From Paenibacillus endophyticus (GTDB lineage: Bacteria; Bacillota; Bacilli; Paenibacillales; Paenibacillaceae), in the NCBI RefSeq assembly GCF_014192395.1, contig NZ_JACHXW010000025.1, positions 49,430 to 113,429 of the forward strand: DNA of 64,000 nucleotides, given 5' to 3'. This document shows positions 35,565-43,846 of this stretch, piece by piece; within the stretch, counting starts at the first letter, position 1; each line of letters begins with the position of its first letter. The notes below the pieces were generated by a model. It saw nothing but the letters and a program-made list of their open reading frames with translations, had not been told where the DNA came from and made no database searches. The translations under genes and the position numbers were made by a program.

Positions 35565-36584
35565 CTATTTACTCACAAGCTTGCCGCTGCTCTCTCGTAC
35601 TTGAATGCATGTCGGCAATACGATTTTTTTGGCAATTGCGCGTTTGGCGGCAAGCCGGTCCGTCAGGAGCTCAACGGCGGTCTCACCCATATGCTCCATG
35701 TGAACCTTGACTGTCGTTAGCGGAGGCTGCAAAAAAGCCGAGATGGCGATATCGTTATAGCCAACGATCGATATATCTTCCGGCACCTTCAGTTTCGCTT
35801 CATGCAGGGCGCGGAGAGCGCCTACTGCCATCGAATCATTTTCGATAAAAAAGGCTGTCGGAAGCTTCTCTTGGGCAATCGCCTGCTTCATCAGCTTATA
35901 TCCATCCTCGGAATAGAGATTCTCTCCCGTATACACCAGCTTCGGGTCGAATAATCCTTGTGCGGTAAGCCGCTCCATGAAAACAAGCTCACGCTCATCC
36001 CGCACCCGCTTCTGATTGACGATATTATGCCCTCCAATATAACCGATAGACGCATGGCCCAGTCCAATCAGATAATCAAGCACCTCCGAAACGGACTTGC
36101 GAAGATCGATCACAACCGAGTCGAACCGATTATCGTCAGGGGAGGAATCGACAAACACGATATTGTCCAAGCCGCCCGGGAATCTTGCGATATCTTCCTT
36201 CTCGAACCTGCCAATCGCAATGATGCCGTCGAATGCTTCACCGGTCCACTCTTTCCCGTCCGGCTCTCCGTGCAAAAACAGCTTAACCAGATCGATCTGG
36301 CGTTGAAAGCACTCACGTTCTATGCCAAGCCTAATCGCCATATAATACGGATCCAGCATCTCTTCCTGATCGGAATACCAATTGACTAGCCCGACCCGGT
36401 AACGATCCTTGACCGCTGTTCCATTACGCTGACGCAGCGTCTTGTAGTTCAGCTGCTGAGCCGCTTCAAATATTCGCTTGCGCGTCTCGTCCGCAACAGA
36501 GATGCCGGGGTCATAATTAAGCACCCGTGACACAGTCGCAATCGAAACCTTTGCCTTCTGAGCAATATCTTTAATCGTAGCCAT
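35565..36584 (-). CDS. LacI/GalR family regulator
   Basis: 339 residues. N-terminal HTH ATIKDIAQKAKVSIATVSRVLN is standard LacI, with the hinge at about 50-60. The periplasmic-binding-like sensor domain (about 62-335) includes IVFVDSSPDDNRFDSVVID, HASIGYIGG and PEDISIVGYNDIAISAF. The variant resembles regulators of galactoside genes more than CcpA. It is on the same strand and just upstream of glpP, so it may be co-transcribed, but its effector cannot be read. It could also act on the distant GH42 or GH78 genes. Confidence 0.93.
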   Translation of the reverse strand: MATIKDIAQKAKVSIATVSRVLNYDPGISVADETRKRIFEAAQQLNYKTLRQRNGTAVKDRYRVGLVNWYSDQEEMLDPYYMAIRLGIERECFQRQIDLVKLFLHGEPDGKEWTGEAFDGIIAIGRFEKEDIARFPGGLDNIVFVDSSPDDNRFDSVVIDLRKSVSEVLDYLIGLGHASIGYIGGHNIVNQKRVRDERELVFMERLTAQGLFDPKLVYTGENLYSEDGYKLMKQAIAQEKLPTAFFIENDSMAVGALRALHEAKLKVPEDISIVGYNDIAISAFLQPPLTTVKVHMEHMGETAVELLTDRLAAKRAIAKKIVLPTCIQVRESSGKLVSK

Positions 36585-36840
36585 ATTCCCGTTCCTTCCG
36601 TTAACCGCCTCATTACATTCAATATGCCAGATTATGTGCGCGTTTACAATAGAACGACAACGTTCGGCGGACTCATTCGCAGGGCTATTCCTATAATAAA
36701 TTGAAACGCTTTGATGTATGGCGCAGCATGGCTGTATGCAGGCTATCCAAGAAGCCTAAGTAAAATTATACTTTATTTTTAGTAAAAATAAAGAAGAATT
36801 TCACCCTTTTCAAACACTATCGTTTACATGCATAAATAAA

Positions 36841-36877
36841 AGACTGCCCAACAGGCAAATACCCTGTAGTGCAGTCT
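36841..36877 (-). terminator. Intrinsic terminator of the ArsR-family gene
   Basis: AGACTGC/GCAGTCT with inner ACAGG/CCTGT pairing, followed on the minus strand by TTTTATTTAT. Confidence 0.8.
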
Positions 36878-36889
36878 CACTTCAATCAA

Positions 36890-37255
36890 TTATTCATGCT
36901 TCAAATGCTGAAGCGTTAGTAAAAAAATTTGTTCCACATGATCATCGTCCAGCGAATAAAAGACGGTCTTGCCGACCTTCCTCCGCTTTACGATCCGCAT
37001 ATTCCGTAGCAGCCGCAGTTGATGGGAAACCGCAGATTGCCCCATGGATAGCACCTGAGTCAGATCATGCACGCAAAGCTCTGATTGCACGAGAGCATGT
37101 ATCATCTTCACCCGTGTCGGATCGCCAAGCGCCTTGAACAGGTCTGCCAGCTCGCCAGCTGTTGTTTCCGGTATCAATTTGCTTCGAACGCTCTCTATAT
37201 TTTCTTCCGAGCCTGCACATGAATCATCGCATGCTGCGGTAACCTGATTATCCAT
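36890..37255 (-). CDS. ArsR/SmtB metal sensor with ligands for both alpha3N and alpha5 sites
   Basis: 121 residues from the ATG at 37255, with GGTGGG upstream; in-frame ATGs at 37261 and 37285 are less likely. Winged HTH: LADLFKALGDPTRVKMIHAL, ELCVHDLTQVLSMGQSAVSHQLRLL. The C-terminal helix carries D104-x-H106-x10-H117-x2-H120, the exact spacing of the alpha5 zinc site of CzrA/SmtB. In addition C9-x3-C13 in the N-terminal arm and C61-V-H63 in the ELCVHDL helix correspond to the alpha3N ligands of CadC (CxxxC plus ELCVC). It probably represses the CDF exporter at 30095 through the ATATGA operator and releases it on Zn2+ or Cd2+ (inference). Confidence 0.92.
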   Translation of the reverse strand: MDNQVTAACDDSCAGSEENIESVRSKLIPETTAGELADLFKALGDPTRVKMIHALVQSELCVHDLTQVLSMGQSAVSHQLRLLRNMRIVKRRKVGKTVFYSLDDDHVEQIFLLTLQHLKHE

Positions 37256-37341
37256 TATCATCCCACCAGCCCTATTTGTCCTAAAGCACATTATAACATG
37301 TTTCGGGTGGCTGGGTGAGCCTTCGTCGCTCGTCTATCGGA

Positions 37342-40014
37342 TTATGCTTCTTGCAGCCATTCAAATCGGTAGCTGCCTGAACCGGCATCAATGACGACGC
37401 CAGTCTCCGTCTGAGAGACGGTTAGTACGCCTACCGAATCTTGAAGCCTCGTTCCGCTTTCGGTTACGCTCTCCAGATTATACGCGGATGGCAGCTTAAT
37501 TAAAGCCGTTGTATTCGCCGGAATCGTTACTTCCAGCAAGAATACCCCGTCCCCCGCCCTTTCCCATCTCGAACGAAGCTCGCCATATTGCGTTTCAAGG
37601 ATGCCTTCCGCCCAATCAAGCCCATCTCCCGGCTGCGGAGCAATGATGCTCCGTTTATAGCCAGGCGCCTCCTCCGTCGTTTGAATGCCAGCCGCGACCC
37701 GGTACATCCAATCTCCGATCGCTCCATAAGCATAGTGATTGAACGAATTCATATCTTTGCTCCAGAAGCTTCCATCCTCCTTAATTCCGTCCCAATGCTC
37801 CCAGATCGTCGTAGCACCTTTCGTTACCGGATACAGCCAGGAAGGATAGGTTTGCTGGAGCAAAAGCTTATAAGCCGCCGCATTCTGGCCGAAAGCGCTA
37901 AGCACATGATTTAAATACGGCGTCCCTACAAAACCGGTCGTAAGATGGAAGTCACTTTGCTCCAGCAGCTCGGCAAGCTTGGCAATCGCGCGCTGTTCTC
38001 CCTTCTCATCCAGCAGTCCGAACATTAGGACGAGCACCTGCGCCGTTTGCGTAGGCACAGCAAGCCTTCCTGAGGCTGTGACGAATTCCGCACGGAACGC
38101 AGCCACGATCTGATCGTACAGCACTTTGTATTCGGCAGCTTCCTCCATTCGGCCGATTAGCACGGCTGTCTTCTGCACGATTGACACCGAATAAGCGTAG
38201 AAAGCCGTCGCAATGAGATCGCGGTCCGTTGCTCCGATGTAATCGCCGGATTTGGCATCAAGCCCCAGCCAATCGCCAAAGTGGAAGCCCGTATTCCACA
38301 AAAATTCATTCTCGCCTTGACGGCGAATGTATTTGACCCAAGCGGTCATGCTGTCGAATTGCTCGGCTAGAATTCGCTTGTCGCCGTAGCATACATACAG
38401 CGTCCATGGACAAATAACGGCCGCGTCTCCCCATGCAGCCGACGAGCGCTCATGATCCTTCAAGACATGGGGCACGACGAACGGAACCCCGCTTTCATCG
38501 TTCTGATCAGCCTCTAAGTCCCGCAGCCATTTCGTGAAAAATGGCGCAACGTTCGTCAAGTAGGAGGCTGTCTGAATAAACATCTGCGCATCGCCCGTCC
38601 AGCCGAGCCGCTCGTCCCTTTGCGGGCAGTCGGTCGGCACATCGAGGAAGTTGCCCTTGAGGCCCCACTTGATATTATGCTGAAGCTGGTTGACCAGCGG
38701 CTCCGAGCAAGCGAATTGACCGGTTTCCTCCATGTCTGAATGAAGGACTATGCCTGTAAAATCCTCTATCCGAAGCTCTTCGGGAAAGCCGATAAGCTGG
38801 ACGTACCGAAAGCCTTGAAACGTAAATCGGGGCTCATACGTCTCTTTCGTGCCGCCTTTCAGCACGTAACGGATGCTTTGTTTCGCCGAACGCAGGTTTT
38901 CAGTATAGAAATTCCCCTCATGATCCAGCACCTCGGCATGCAGCAGAGCAACTTCGGTACCTGCCGTGCCCTCGACTGAGAACCGTACCCAGCCAACCAT
39001 ATTTTGGCCAAAGTCCAGCACGCGCTCTCCCTTCGGTGTCATAATGAAAGCTAGAGGCTTCAACTGCTCCTGCATGCGAACGGGTTCATTGATCTGAGGC
39101 TTCAATATCTCCTTCGAATGCTGTACGATTTCGACCGCGTACCAGCCGTTGCCAGCCTCGTTATAACCGGCAGTGCTCCAGCCATCCCGCTCGAGGCGCG
39201 CATCATACGTTTCTCCATGATAAATTTCAGACACCTGAATCGGTCCGACTGCAGCAGTCCAGCTGTCATCCGAAACAATTCGTTCTTCCTTCCCGTCGGA
39301 ATAAACGATCCGCAGCTCCAGCAGCAGCGCCAACCGGTCGCCATACAGACGGTTTTGCTCGCTCCAGCCCAAATACCCCTTGTACCATCCATTGCCAAGC
39401 CACGCGCCGATCGCATTGCCGCCTGCTGCAAGCAGCTCCGTAACCTCATAAGTTTGAGTCTGAAGCGTATGGCCATAGCTGGTCCAGCCTGGCGTAAAAT
39501 AACTATCGCCTACTCGCTGGCCGTTCAGCTCCAGCTCGTAAATGCCAAGCGACGTCGCATACAGCCGCGCCTCCTTTACCGTCCCGGACAGCTCAAAGCT
39601 TTTTCTCAGAAGCGGCAGCGGTTCAGCGTCAACGGGAAGCAGCTCGAGCGGCGCAGCAATCCAGTCCGCCGACCAGTCAGCCGATTGGAGCAGCCCCATC
39701 TCCCAATAGCCTGCTTCCGACCACGGCGACAGCTCATCCTTGTGATTCCAGGCACGTACATGATAATAGTAGCGCTTACACGATTCTGCTAGAGGGAAAT
39801 CAAGCTCCACCAGTACCGACTGGCTCGACTCCACACGACCCGATTGCCAGATCAAACGGGTGAAATCCTTTTCTTCCGCAAGCTCAATCTCATAGGCGCT
39901 CTGACTGGTCCCCCGCTCAGCAGCTTCCAGCTTCCAGCTTAGCCTAGGTCTTGCCGTACCGATCCCGACCGGGCTTTTCTGATATTCGACTCTCGTATCT
40001 TTAACGGTAAACAT
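37342..40014 (-). CDS. GH78 alpha-L-rhamnosidase
   Basis: 890 residues from the ATG behind GGGGAGG; the frame runs on to 40101. No signal peptide, so it acts in the cytoplasm on imported rhamnosides. N-terminal beta domains (about 1-350) include LSWKLEAAERGTSQSAYEIELA and SLGIYELELNGQRVGDSYFTPGWTSY-type Bac_rhamnosid blocks. The (alpha/alpha)6 barrel has DVPTDCPQRDERLGWTGDAQMF with the acidic catalytic cluster, and GATTIWEHWD. A C-terminal beta domain follows. It hydrolyses alpha-L-rhamnosyl bonds, for example of flavonoids or rhamnogalacturonan. It is divergent from an AraC regulator. Confidence 0.95.
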   Translation of the reverse strand: MFTVKDTRVEYQKSPVGIGTARPRLSWKLEAAERGTSQSAYEIELAEEKDFTRLIWQSGRVESSQSVLVELDFPLAESCKRYYYHVRAWNHKDELSPWSEAGYWEMGLLQSADWSADWIAAPLELLPVDAEPLPLLRKSFELSGTVKEARLYATSLGIYELELNGQRVGDSYFTPGWTSYGHTLQTQTYEVTELLAAGGNAIGAWLGNGWYKGYLGWSEQNRLYGDRLALLLELRIVYSDGKEERIVSDDSWTAAVGPIQVSEIYHGETYDARLERDGWSTAGYNEAGNGWYAVEIVQHSKEILKPQINEPVRMQEQLKPLAFIMTPKGERVLDFGQNMVGWVRFSVEGTAGTEVALLHAEVLDHEGNFYTENLRSAKQSIRYVLKGGTKETYEPRFTFQGFRYVQLIGFPEELRIEDFTGIVLHSDMEETGQFACSEPLVNQLQHNIKWGLKGNFLDVPTDCPQRDERLGWTGDAQMFIQTASYLTNVAPFFTKWLRDLEADQNDESGVPFVVPHVLKDHERSSAAWGDAAVICPWTLYVCYGDKRILAEQFDSMTAWVKYIRRQGENEFLWNTGFHFGDWLGLDAKSGDYIGATDRDLIATAFYAYSVSIVQKTAVLIGRMEEAAEYKVLYDQIVAAFRAEFVTASGRLAVPTQTAQVLVLMFGLLDEKGEQRAIAKLAELLEQSDFHLTTGFVGTPYLNHVLSAFGQNAAAYKLLLQQTYPSWLYPVTKGATTIWEHWDGIKEDGSFWSKDMNSFNHYAYGAIGDWMYRVAAGIQTTEEAPGYKRSIIAPQPGDGLDWAEGILETQYGELRSRWERAGDGVFLLEVTIPANTTALIKLPSAYNLESVTESGTRLQDSVGVLTVSQTETGVVIDAGSGSYRFEWLQEA

Positions 40015-40189
40015 ATTCGAATCCTCCCCGTATTCATTTTTTGCGTGTTCGCCTTCCTTGCTTTGCTGCTTTCCTCTATAATTATAAAAAAGCACAGTCA
40101 TCTATTTGCAGGCAAAACGGACAATATGATGGGGTATTTCGGACAGCTTTAAAGGCCGGACAATAAATAGGATAGGGAGCGCTTGCAGG

Positions 40190-41077
40190 ATGAACCATCC
40201 TTTAGAAACGTACCGCGGCGAGCACTATTTCCAAAACAACCAGCTGCTTTATATCAACCGGGCTGCCGAGAGCATAATGAGTCCTTACCATGACCATGAC
40301 TTTCTCGAATGCGTATATATAACGGAAGGTGAAGGATATCATCATATCGGTGATCAAGTGCATAAGGTGCGCAAAGGACAGGTGTTTTTCATCCCGATCG
40401 GCATATCTCATGTATTCAGGCCGCTTTCCTCTAGCAAAACAAACAATCCGTTAAGCGTGTTCAACTGCGTCTTTTCACCGCTGCTTCTGCATAAGCTGAA
40501 TGCGTTCGCTTCCGATTACCGCAGCATGCAGTTCATTGCTGATATGGAAGGCGGGAGATGTCCCTATTATTCCTGCATGGATACCAATGACCAATACGAG
40601 AAGCTTTTTCTAGCCATGCACCGTGAGTTTGAGCTTCCGCGTACCGGATCGGCGGATTACTTGCATTCCCTGTTGCTGCAGCTGCTCATTATGCTTCAGC
40701 GCTCGATGGAGGACAGCAGCCCTGAGCCTGCACCGCGTCAAACGGCATTCAGCTTGCTGCTCAATGAGCTTGACCAGCATTACGGCGAGGAGCTTACGCT
40801 CACAAAGCTTGCCATGGCAAGCGGTTGGAGCGAGCGCCATCTGCAGCGCCTTTTCCTGCAATATACGAAGCAGAGCTTTCATCGCTATCTCCAAAATATC
40901 CGGATTCAAAAAAGCCAGGAGCTGCTGCGCGGATCTACCCTCAAAATCAGCATGATCGCCGAGATGGTCGGCTACAAGGATATCCACTCCTTCAATGCCT
41001 TGTTCAAAAGGTGCACCGGAATGACGCCAAGCGTCTATCGCAAAGAATCGACTGCGGCTGAGAGCCCTGTCAGTTAG
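40190..41077 (+). CDS. AraC family regulator, probably controlling the rhamnosidase
   Basis: 295 residues. The N-terminal cupin sensor (about 30-110, HDHDFLECVYITEGEGYHHIG and GQVFFIPIGISHVF) contains the HDH..E pattern of sugar-sensing AraC proteins such as RhaS/RhaR. The C-terminal double HTH is LTKLAMASGWSERHLQRLFLQYTKQSF and ISMIAEMVGYKDIHSFNALFKRCTGMTP. It is transcribed away from the GH78 gene, 175 bases apart, which suggests rhamnose- or rhamnoside-dependent control. The GGGAG ribosome site is embedded in GGGAGCGCTTGCA. Confidence 0.92.
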   Translation: MNHPLETYRGEHYFQNNQLLYINRAAESIMSPYHDHDFLECVYITEGEGYHHIGDQVHKVRKGQVFFIPIGISHVFRPLSSSKTNNPLSVFNCVFSPLLLHKLNAFASDYRSMQFIADMEGGRCPYYSCMDTNDQYEKLFLAMHREFELPRTGSADYLHSLLLQLLIMLQRSMEDSSPEPAPRQTAFSLLLNELDQHYGEELTLTKLAMASGWSERHLQRLFLQYTKQSFHRYLQNIRIQKSQELLRGSTLKISMIAEMVGYKDIHSFNALFKRCTGMTPSVYRKESTAAESPVS

Positions 41078-41093
41078 GAGGCGGCATGCCCGC

Positions 41094-41255
41094 ATGTTTA
41101 CACTGAAAGAAAAGCTCTATCTGCTCGAACTGCTCAAGCAGCAAAACCGGAAACGCTTATTCGGATTCCACAAAAAGAATCCTTCGCATGACCGGCTCGT
41201 TGAGAAGCTGGAGCAAATGGTGCGCAATGAACAAGTCAATCGCGAGCAATTATAA
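41094..41255 (+). CDS. Small hypothetical protein, 53 residues
   Basis: An open frame too short for usual cut-offs, with AGGAGG at 41076-41081 (12 bases before the ATG) overlapping the end of the AraC gene. The product is charged and helical (KEKLYLLELLKQQNRKRLFG, then HDRLVEKLEQMVRNEQ), with leucine spacing compatible with a short coiled coil. No family was recognised. It lies between the AraC gene and the YdjM-like gene, all on the same strand, so it may be co-transcribed. Coding is supported by the ribosome site and amino-acid composition only. Confidence 0.5.
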   Translation: MFTLKEKLYLLELLKQQNRKRLFGFHKKNPSHDRLVEKLEQMVRNEQVNREQL

Positions 41256-41302
41256 TCATCCGCTGCATCCGTTCGCAATCATCGTCAGTCACAGGAGGCA
41301 TT

Positions 41303-41947
41303 ATGACAGGAAAGACCCATCTTGCAATCGGAGCCGCCGTTGGCGCGGCCGCATCCGTATACTATCCCTTTACTTTGGAACATGCCGCTTTATACATCGC
41401 TGTAGCCGGATTCTCAGCCTTATGCGCAGATCTTGACGGTCCAAGCATGCTGAGCGCCAAGCTCAGCAAATTATCCAAGCTCATCCGCGAGCTCACCCTT
41501 TGGTCTGGCTTCTTGCTTGCAGGCATCGTTTGCTATTATTATTTCACCGACCATAGTCCTTCGGCTGTTTACATAGGCGTTGCCGCCGCGATGTTCCTGC
41601 TCGGCCTGATTGCCAAGCAAGGCATCATTCGGAATGTGCTTGCCAGTGTCGTGGGCTGCATCGTCATGTATGCCGGTTATTACTATCAGATGAACTGGCT
41701 AATCGGATTCGGATTATTTGCCGCATGGGTACCATGGCTCAAGCACCGCGGCATGACTCACACGATATGGGCGGTTCCCATCTGGGGAGCGATCGGCTGG
41801 GGACTCGAGAACCAGCTGCAAATCGAAGGCGTTGCAATCGTGGCCATGCTCGGCTATTTATCCCACCTTGTTGCGGATACCCTTACGCCGAGCGGCGTGA
41901 AATGGCTTTATCCACTAACGAAGAAATCTTTCAAAATCAAGCTGTAG
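41303..41947 (+). CDS. YdjM-like membrane-bound metal-dependent hydrolase
   Basis: 214 residues. Opening MTGKTHLAIGAAVGAAASVYY, then ALCADLDGPSM and later HRGMTHTIWAVP and YLSHLVADTLTPSGVKWLYPL. The pattern H near the N-terminus, D-x-D/DLD, HRG-x-TH and SH..AD is the metal-binding set of the YdjM/LexA-regulated membrane hydrolase family. About five membrane helices. In E. coli the homologue is SOS-induced; the reaction is not well defined. ATG behind AGGAGG. Confidence 0.9.
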   Translation: MTGKTHLAIGAAVGAAASVYYPFTLEHAALYIAVAGFSALCADLDGPSMLSAKLSKLSKLIRELTLWSGFLLAGIVCYYYFTDHSPSAVYIGVAAAMFLLGLIAKQGIIRNVLASVVGCIVMYAGYYYQMNWLIGFGLFAAWVPWLKHRGMTHTIWAVPIWGAIGWGLENQLQIEGVAIVAMLGYLSHLVADTLTPSGVKWLYPLTKKSFKIKL

Positions 41948-41969
41948 CTCTCTTCTATCCGAAGAATGA

Positions 41970-42028
41970 CAAGCGTAAACGGCTGAAGCCGTCCTCTGGC
42001 GGCTAAGCTTACGTTTCGCGTAGAAATA
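41970..42028. repeat. Two-hairpin intergenic repeat, copy B
   Basis: 57 of 59 bases match 17041-17099. The two differences fall in the central loop region, so the CGTAA/TTACG and AGCCG/CGGCT stems are kept. It is followed by a second hairpin (AATACTTAT / ATAtAAaGTATT), as in copy A. Confidence 0.8.
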
Positions 42029-42072
42029 GAAGAATACTTATTGCGTGAAACATATAAAGTATTATATTTACA

Positions 42073-42117
42073 AAAAGGCGCAAGCAAGAGGCTGTCTAGC
42101 CGCTGCTTGCGCCTTTT
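42073..42117. terminator. Bidirectional intrinsic terminator
   Basis: AAAAGGCGCAAGCA and TGCTTGCGCCTTTT form a perfect 14-bp stem. It lies between the convergent YdjM-like and serine hydrolase genes. Confidence 0.88.
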
Positions 42118-42139
42118 GAATGAAGCATGATGAGCTGGA

Positions 42140-43579
42140 CTAGACGGTACCCGTCACTTGCCCCCGAATATCATTGGAAGCCGGCTGTACGTTTGAGTGC
42201 CGGCTCCATACGAGAGCATCCTCTTTAAATACAATTTGGCTCGTAAAAGCAAAGGGCGTTTCAATCAGCCGCATCGTGAGCTCGAGCGTATCCTCCTGCA
42301 GCCAGGTAAAGCTTGCAGCGATCCGTTTCTCCTCCACCTGAAGAAAGCTCGTCTTTCCTTCCACCCACTCGCCTCGACCGAGGTTAATCGTATATTCGTT
42401 TTCCAAATTGCTTATTACGAAGCTTGCTTGATTCCCTGCAAAGGATATTACAACCTTGTTCCAATGCTCGTTATTGTCTTCCAGGCTATAGACGTTGCCC
42501 GAAACCGTTTCTTCCAGCCGCGAATCCATCTGAAGCTGTGGTATGGGAAGAGTCAGACTCTTCAACTCCGCAGCAAGCTTCGCTTGTGCGCTCTCATCTG
42601 GAGGTAGCGGCTCCTGCTTCATTGCGGGCAGCAAGTGATCCCAAACGGCATCCATGACCCCCTGCAGATCGTTTGTGCCGCTTGTCATAGCCAAAACCGC
42701 ATCATGCTCTGGCATCACGATGCAAAATTGCCCAAACGCCCCGTCGCCGCGGTATAAGCCATGCCTGCATCGCCAGAACTGATAACCGTAGCCTTGTGCC
42801 CAATCGCTTGCCCCGCCGTCTCCGTTAGCGATTTGCTTGGACGTTGCTTCATCAATCCAAGCCTCAGACAGGAGCCGCTGACTATTCCATACGCCTCTCT
42901 GCAAATAAAGCTGACCGAACTTAGCGATATCCTCCGTCGTTATGCTCAGCCCCCAGCCGCCGATCTGAATACCGCGAGGGCATGTTTCCCAAGTTGCTCC
43001 TTCAATGCCGAGCGGTTCTAATAAACGCGGCTGCAAATAGTCGAGCAGCGTCTGGCCGGTTACCTTCTGAAGAATCGCTGCCAGCATATAGGTGGCTCCG
43101 CTGTTATAAATAAAATGAGTACCCGGCTCATGCTCGACTGGCACTTGAAGAAATGCCTTGACCCAGTTCCCGTCCGCACTCTGATGCATCCCATCCGTTG
43201 TATCCAGCGCATGTCCTGTACCCATCATCAGCAAATGCCGTATGCGCATAGATGTCAGATTCGTCCCTGCTTCCTCAGGAGCTTCCTCTGGGAAAAACGA
43301 GATGACCTCATCGTCTAACGACAGCTTCCCTTCGGCAGCGGCAAAGCCGATCGCCGTTGAAGTGAAGCTTTTGCTGAGTGAAAACAGCATATGCGGAATA
43401 TCCGGCGCATAAGGAGCCCACCAGCCTTCAGCCGTCACCCGTCCGTGTCTGAGCAGCATGAGGCTGTGCACCTCCAATTGGCGTTCTTTTATTGCGTTTA
43501 GAAATGCGATTACCGCCGTAGAAGAAATGCCTTGTTCCTCAGGTTGGCTTCTAGGCAAATGAAAAGTCGTTTGTTCCAT
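42140..43579 (-). CDS. Serine hydrolase of the beta-lactamase / class C PBP family
   Basis: 479 residues, no signal peptide. The nucleophile motif is S67-L-S-K70 (MLFSLSKSFTSTAIG) and the second motif is Y158-N-S160, followed by WSLSIT-like GGWGLSITTEDIAKFG. The C-terminal ~140 residues form an extra beta-rich domain (ENEYTINLGRGEW) often present in esterase or D-aminopeptidase-like members. It is a cytoplasmic esterase or peptidase of unknown substrate rather than a resistance beta-lactamase. ATG behind GAAGGAGG. Upstream there is a near-match to a catabolite-repression site. Confidence 0.9.
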   Translation of the reverse strand: MEQTTFHLPRSQPEEQGISSTAVIAFLNAIKERQLEVHSLMLLRHGRVTAEGWWAPYAPDIPHMLFSLSKSFTSTAIGFAAAEGKLSLDDEVISFFPEEAPEEAGTNLTSMRIRHLLMMGTGHALDTTDGMHQSADGNWVKAFLQVPVEHEPGTHFIYNSGATYMLAAILQKVTGQTLLDYLQPRLLEPLGIEGATWETCPRGIQIGGWGLSITTEDIAKFGQLYLQRGVWNSQRLLSEAWIDEATSKQIANGDGGASDWAQGYGYQFWRCRHGLYRGDGAFGQFCIVMPEHDAVLAMTSGTNDLQGVMDAVWDHLLPAMKQEPLPPDESAQAKLAAELKSLTLPIPQLQMDSRLEETVSGNVYSLEDNNEHWNKVVISFAGNQASFVISNLENEYTINLGRGEWVEGKTSFLQVEEKRIAASFTWLQEDTLELTMRLIETPFAFTSQIVFKEDALVWSRHSNVQPASNDIRGQVTGTV

Positions 43580-43639
43580 TCTTCATTCCTCCTTCATACC
43601 CATAATTTACTGCAAGTGAGGTGGACTGACAAGACATTT

Positions 43640-43653
43640 TGTTAGCGCTCTCA
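43640..43653 (-). promoter_or_regulatory. Possible cre (CcpA) site
   Basis: On the minus strand TGAGAGCGCTAACA differs from the cre consensus TGWAANCGNTNWCA at one position. It lies ~60 bases upstream of the serine hydrolase start. Weak evidence. Confidence 0.35.
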
Positions 43654-43846
43654 TATTTGAGTGGAAAGAGCCGCTTACTTAGCAGCCCGGATTATTTCAA
43701 CAAATGGATAGGTCCTTGCCACTGCGAATGAAAATTCGGAAAGGATGGCTAATATCCGTATAGGATTGCGATGCCACTTTGGGAATTGATCGAGCCTTTT
43801 AGGAACCCGAAACCCGGCTACAACATCGCCAAGATTAATTACGTCG

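Noticed and set aside
40165..40190. cre site overlapping the ribosome site of the rhamnosidase regulator
   Set aside because: GGGAGCGCTTGCA resembles cre but has two mismatches at conserved positions; more likely just the Shine-Dalgarno context.
42140..43579. Beta-lactamase antibiotic-resistance gene
   Set aside because: No signal peptide, an extra C-terminal domain and a Y-N-S second motif point to an esterase/peptidase-like member.
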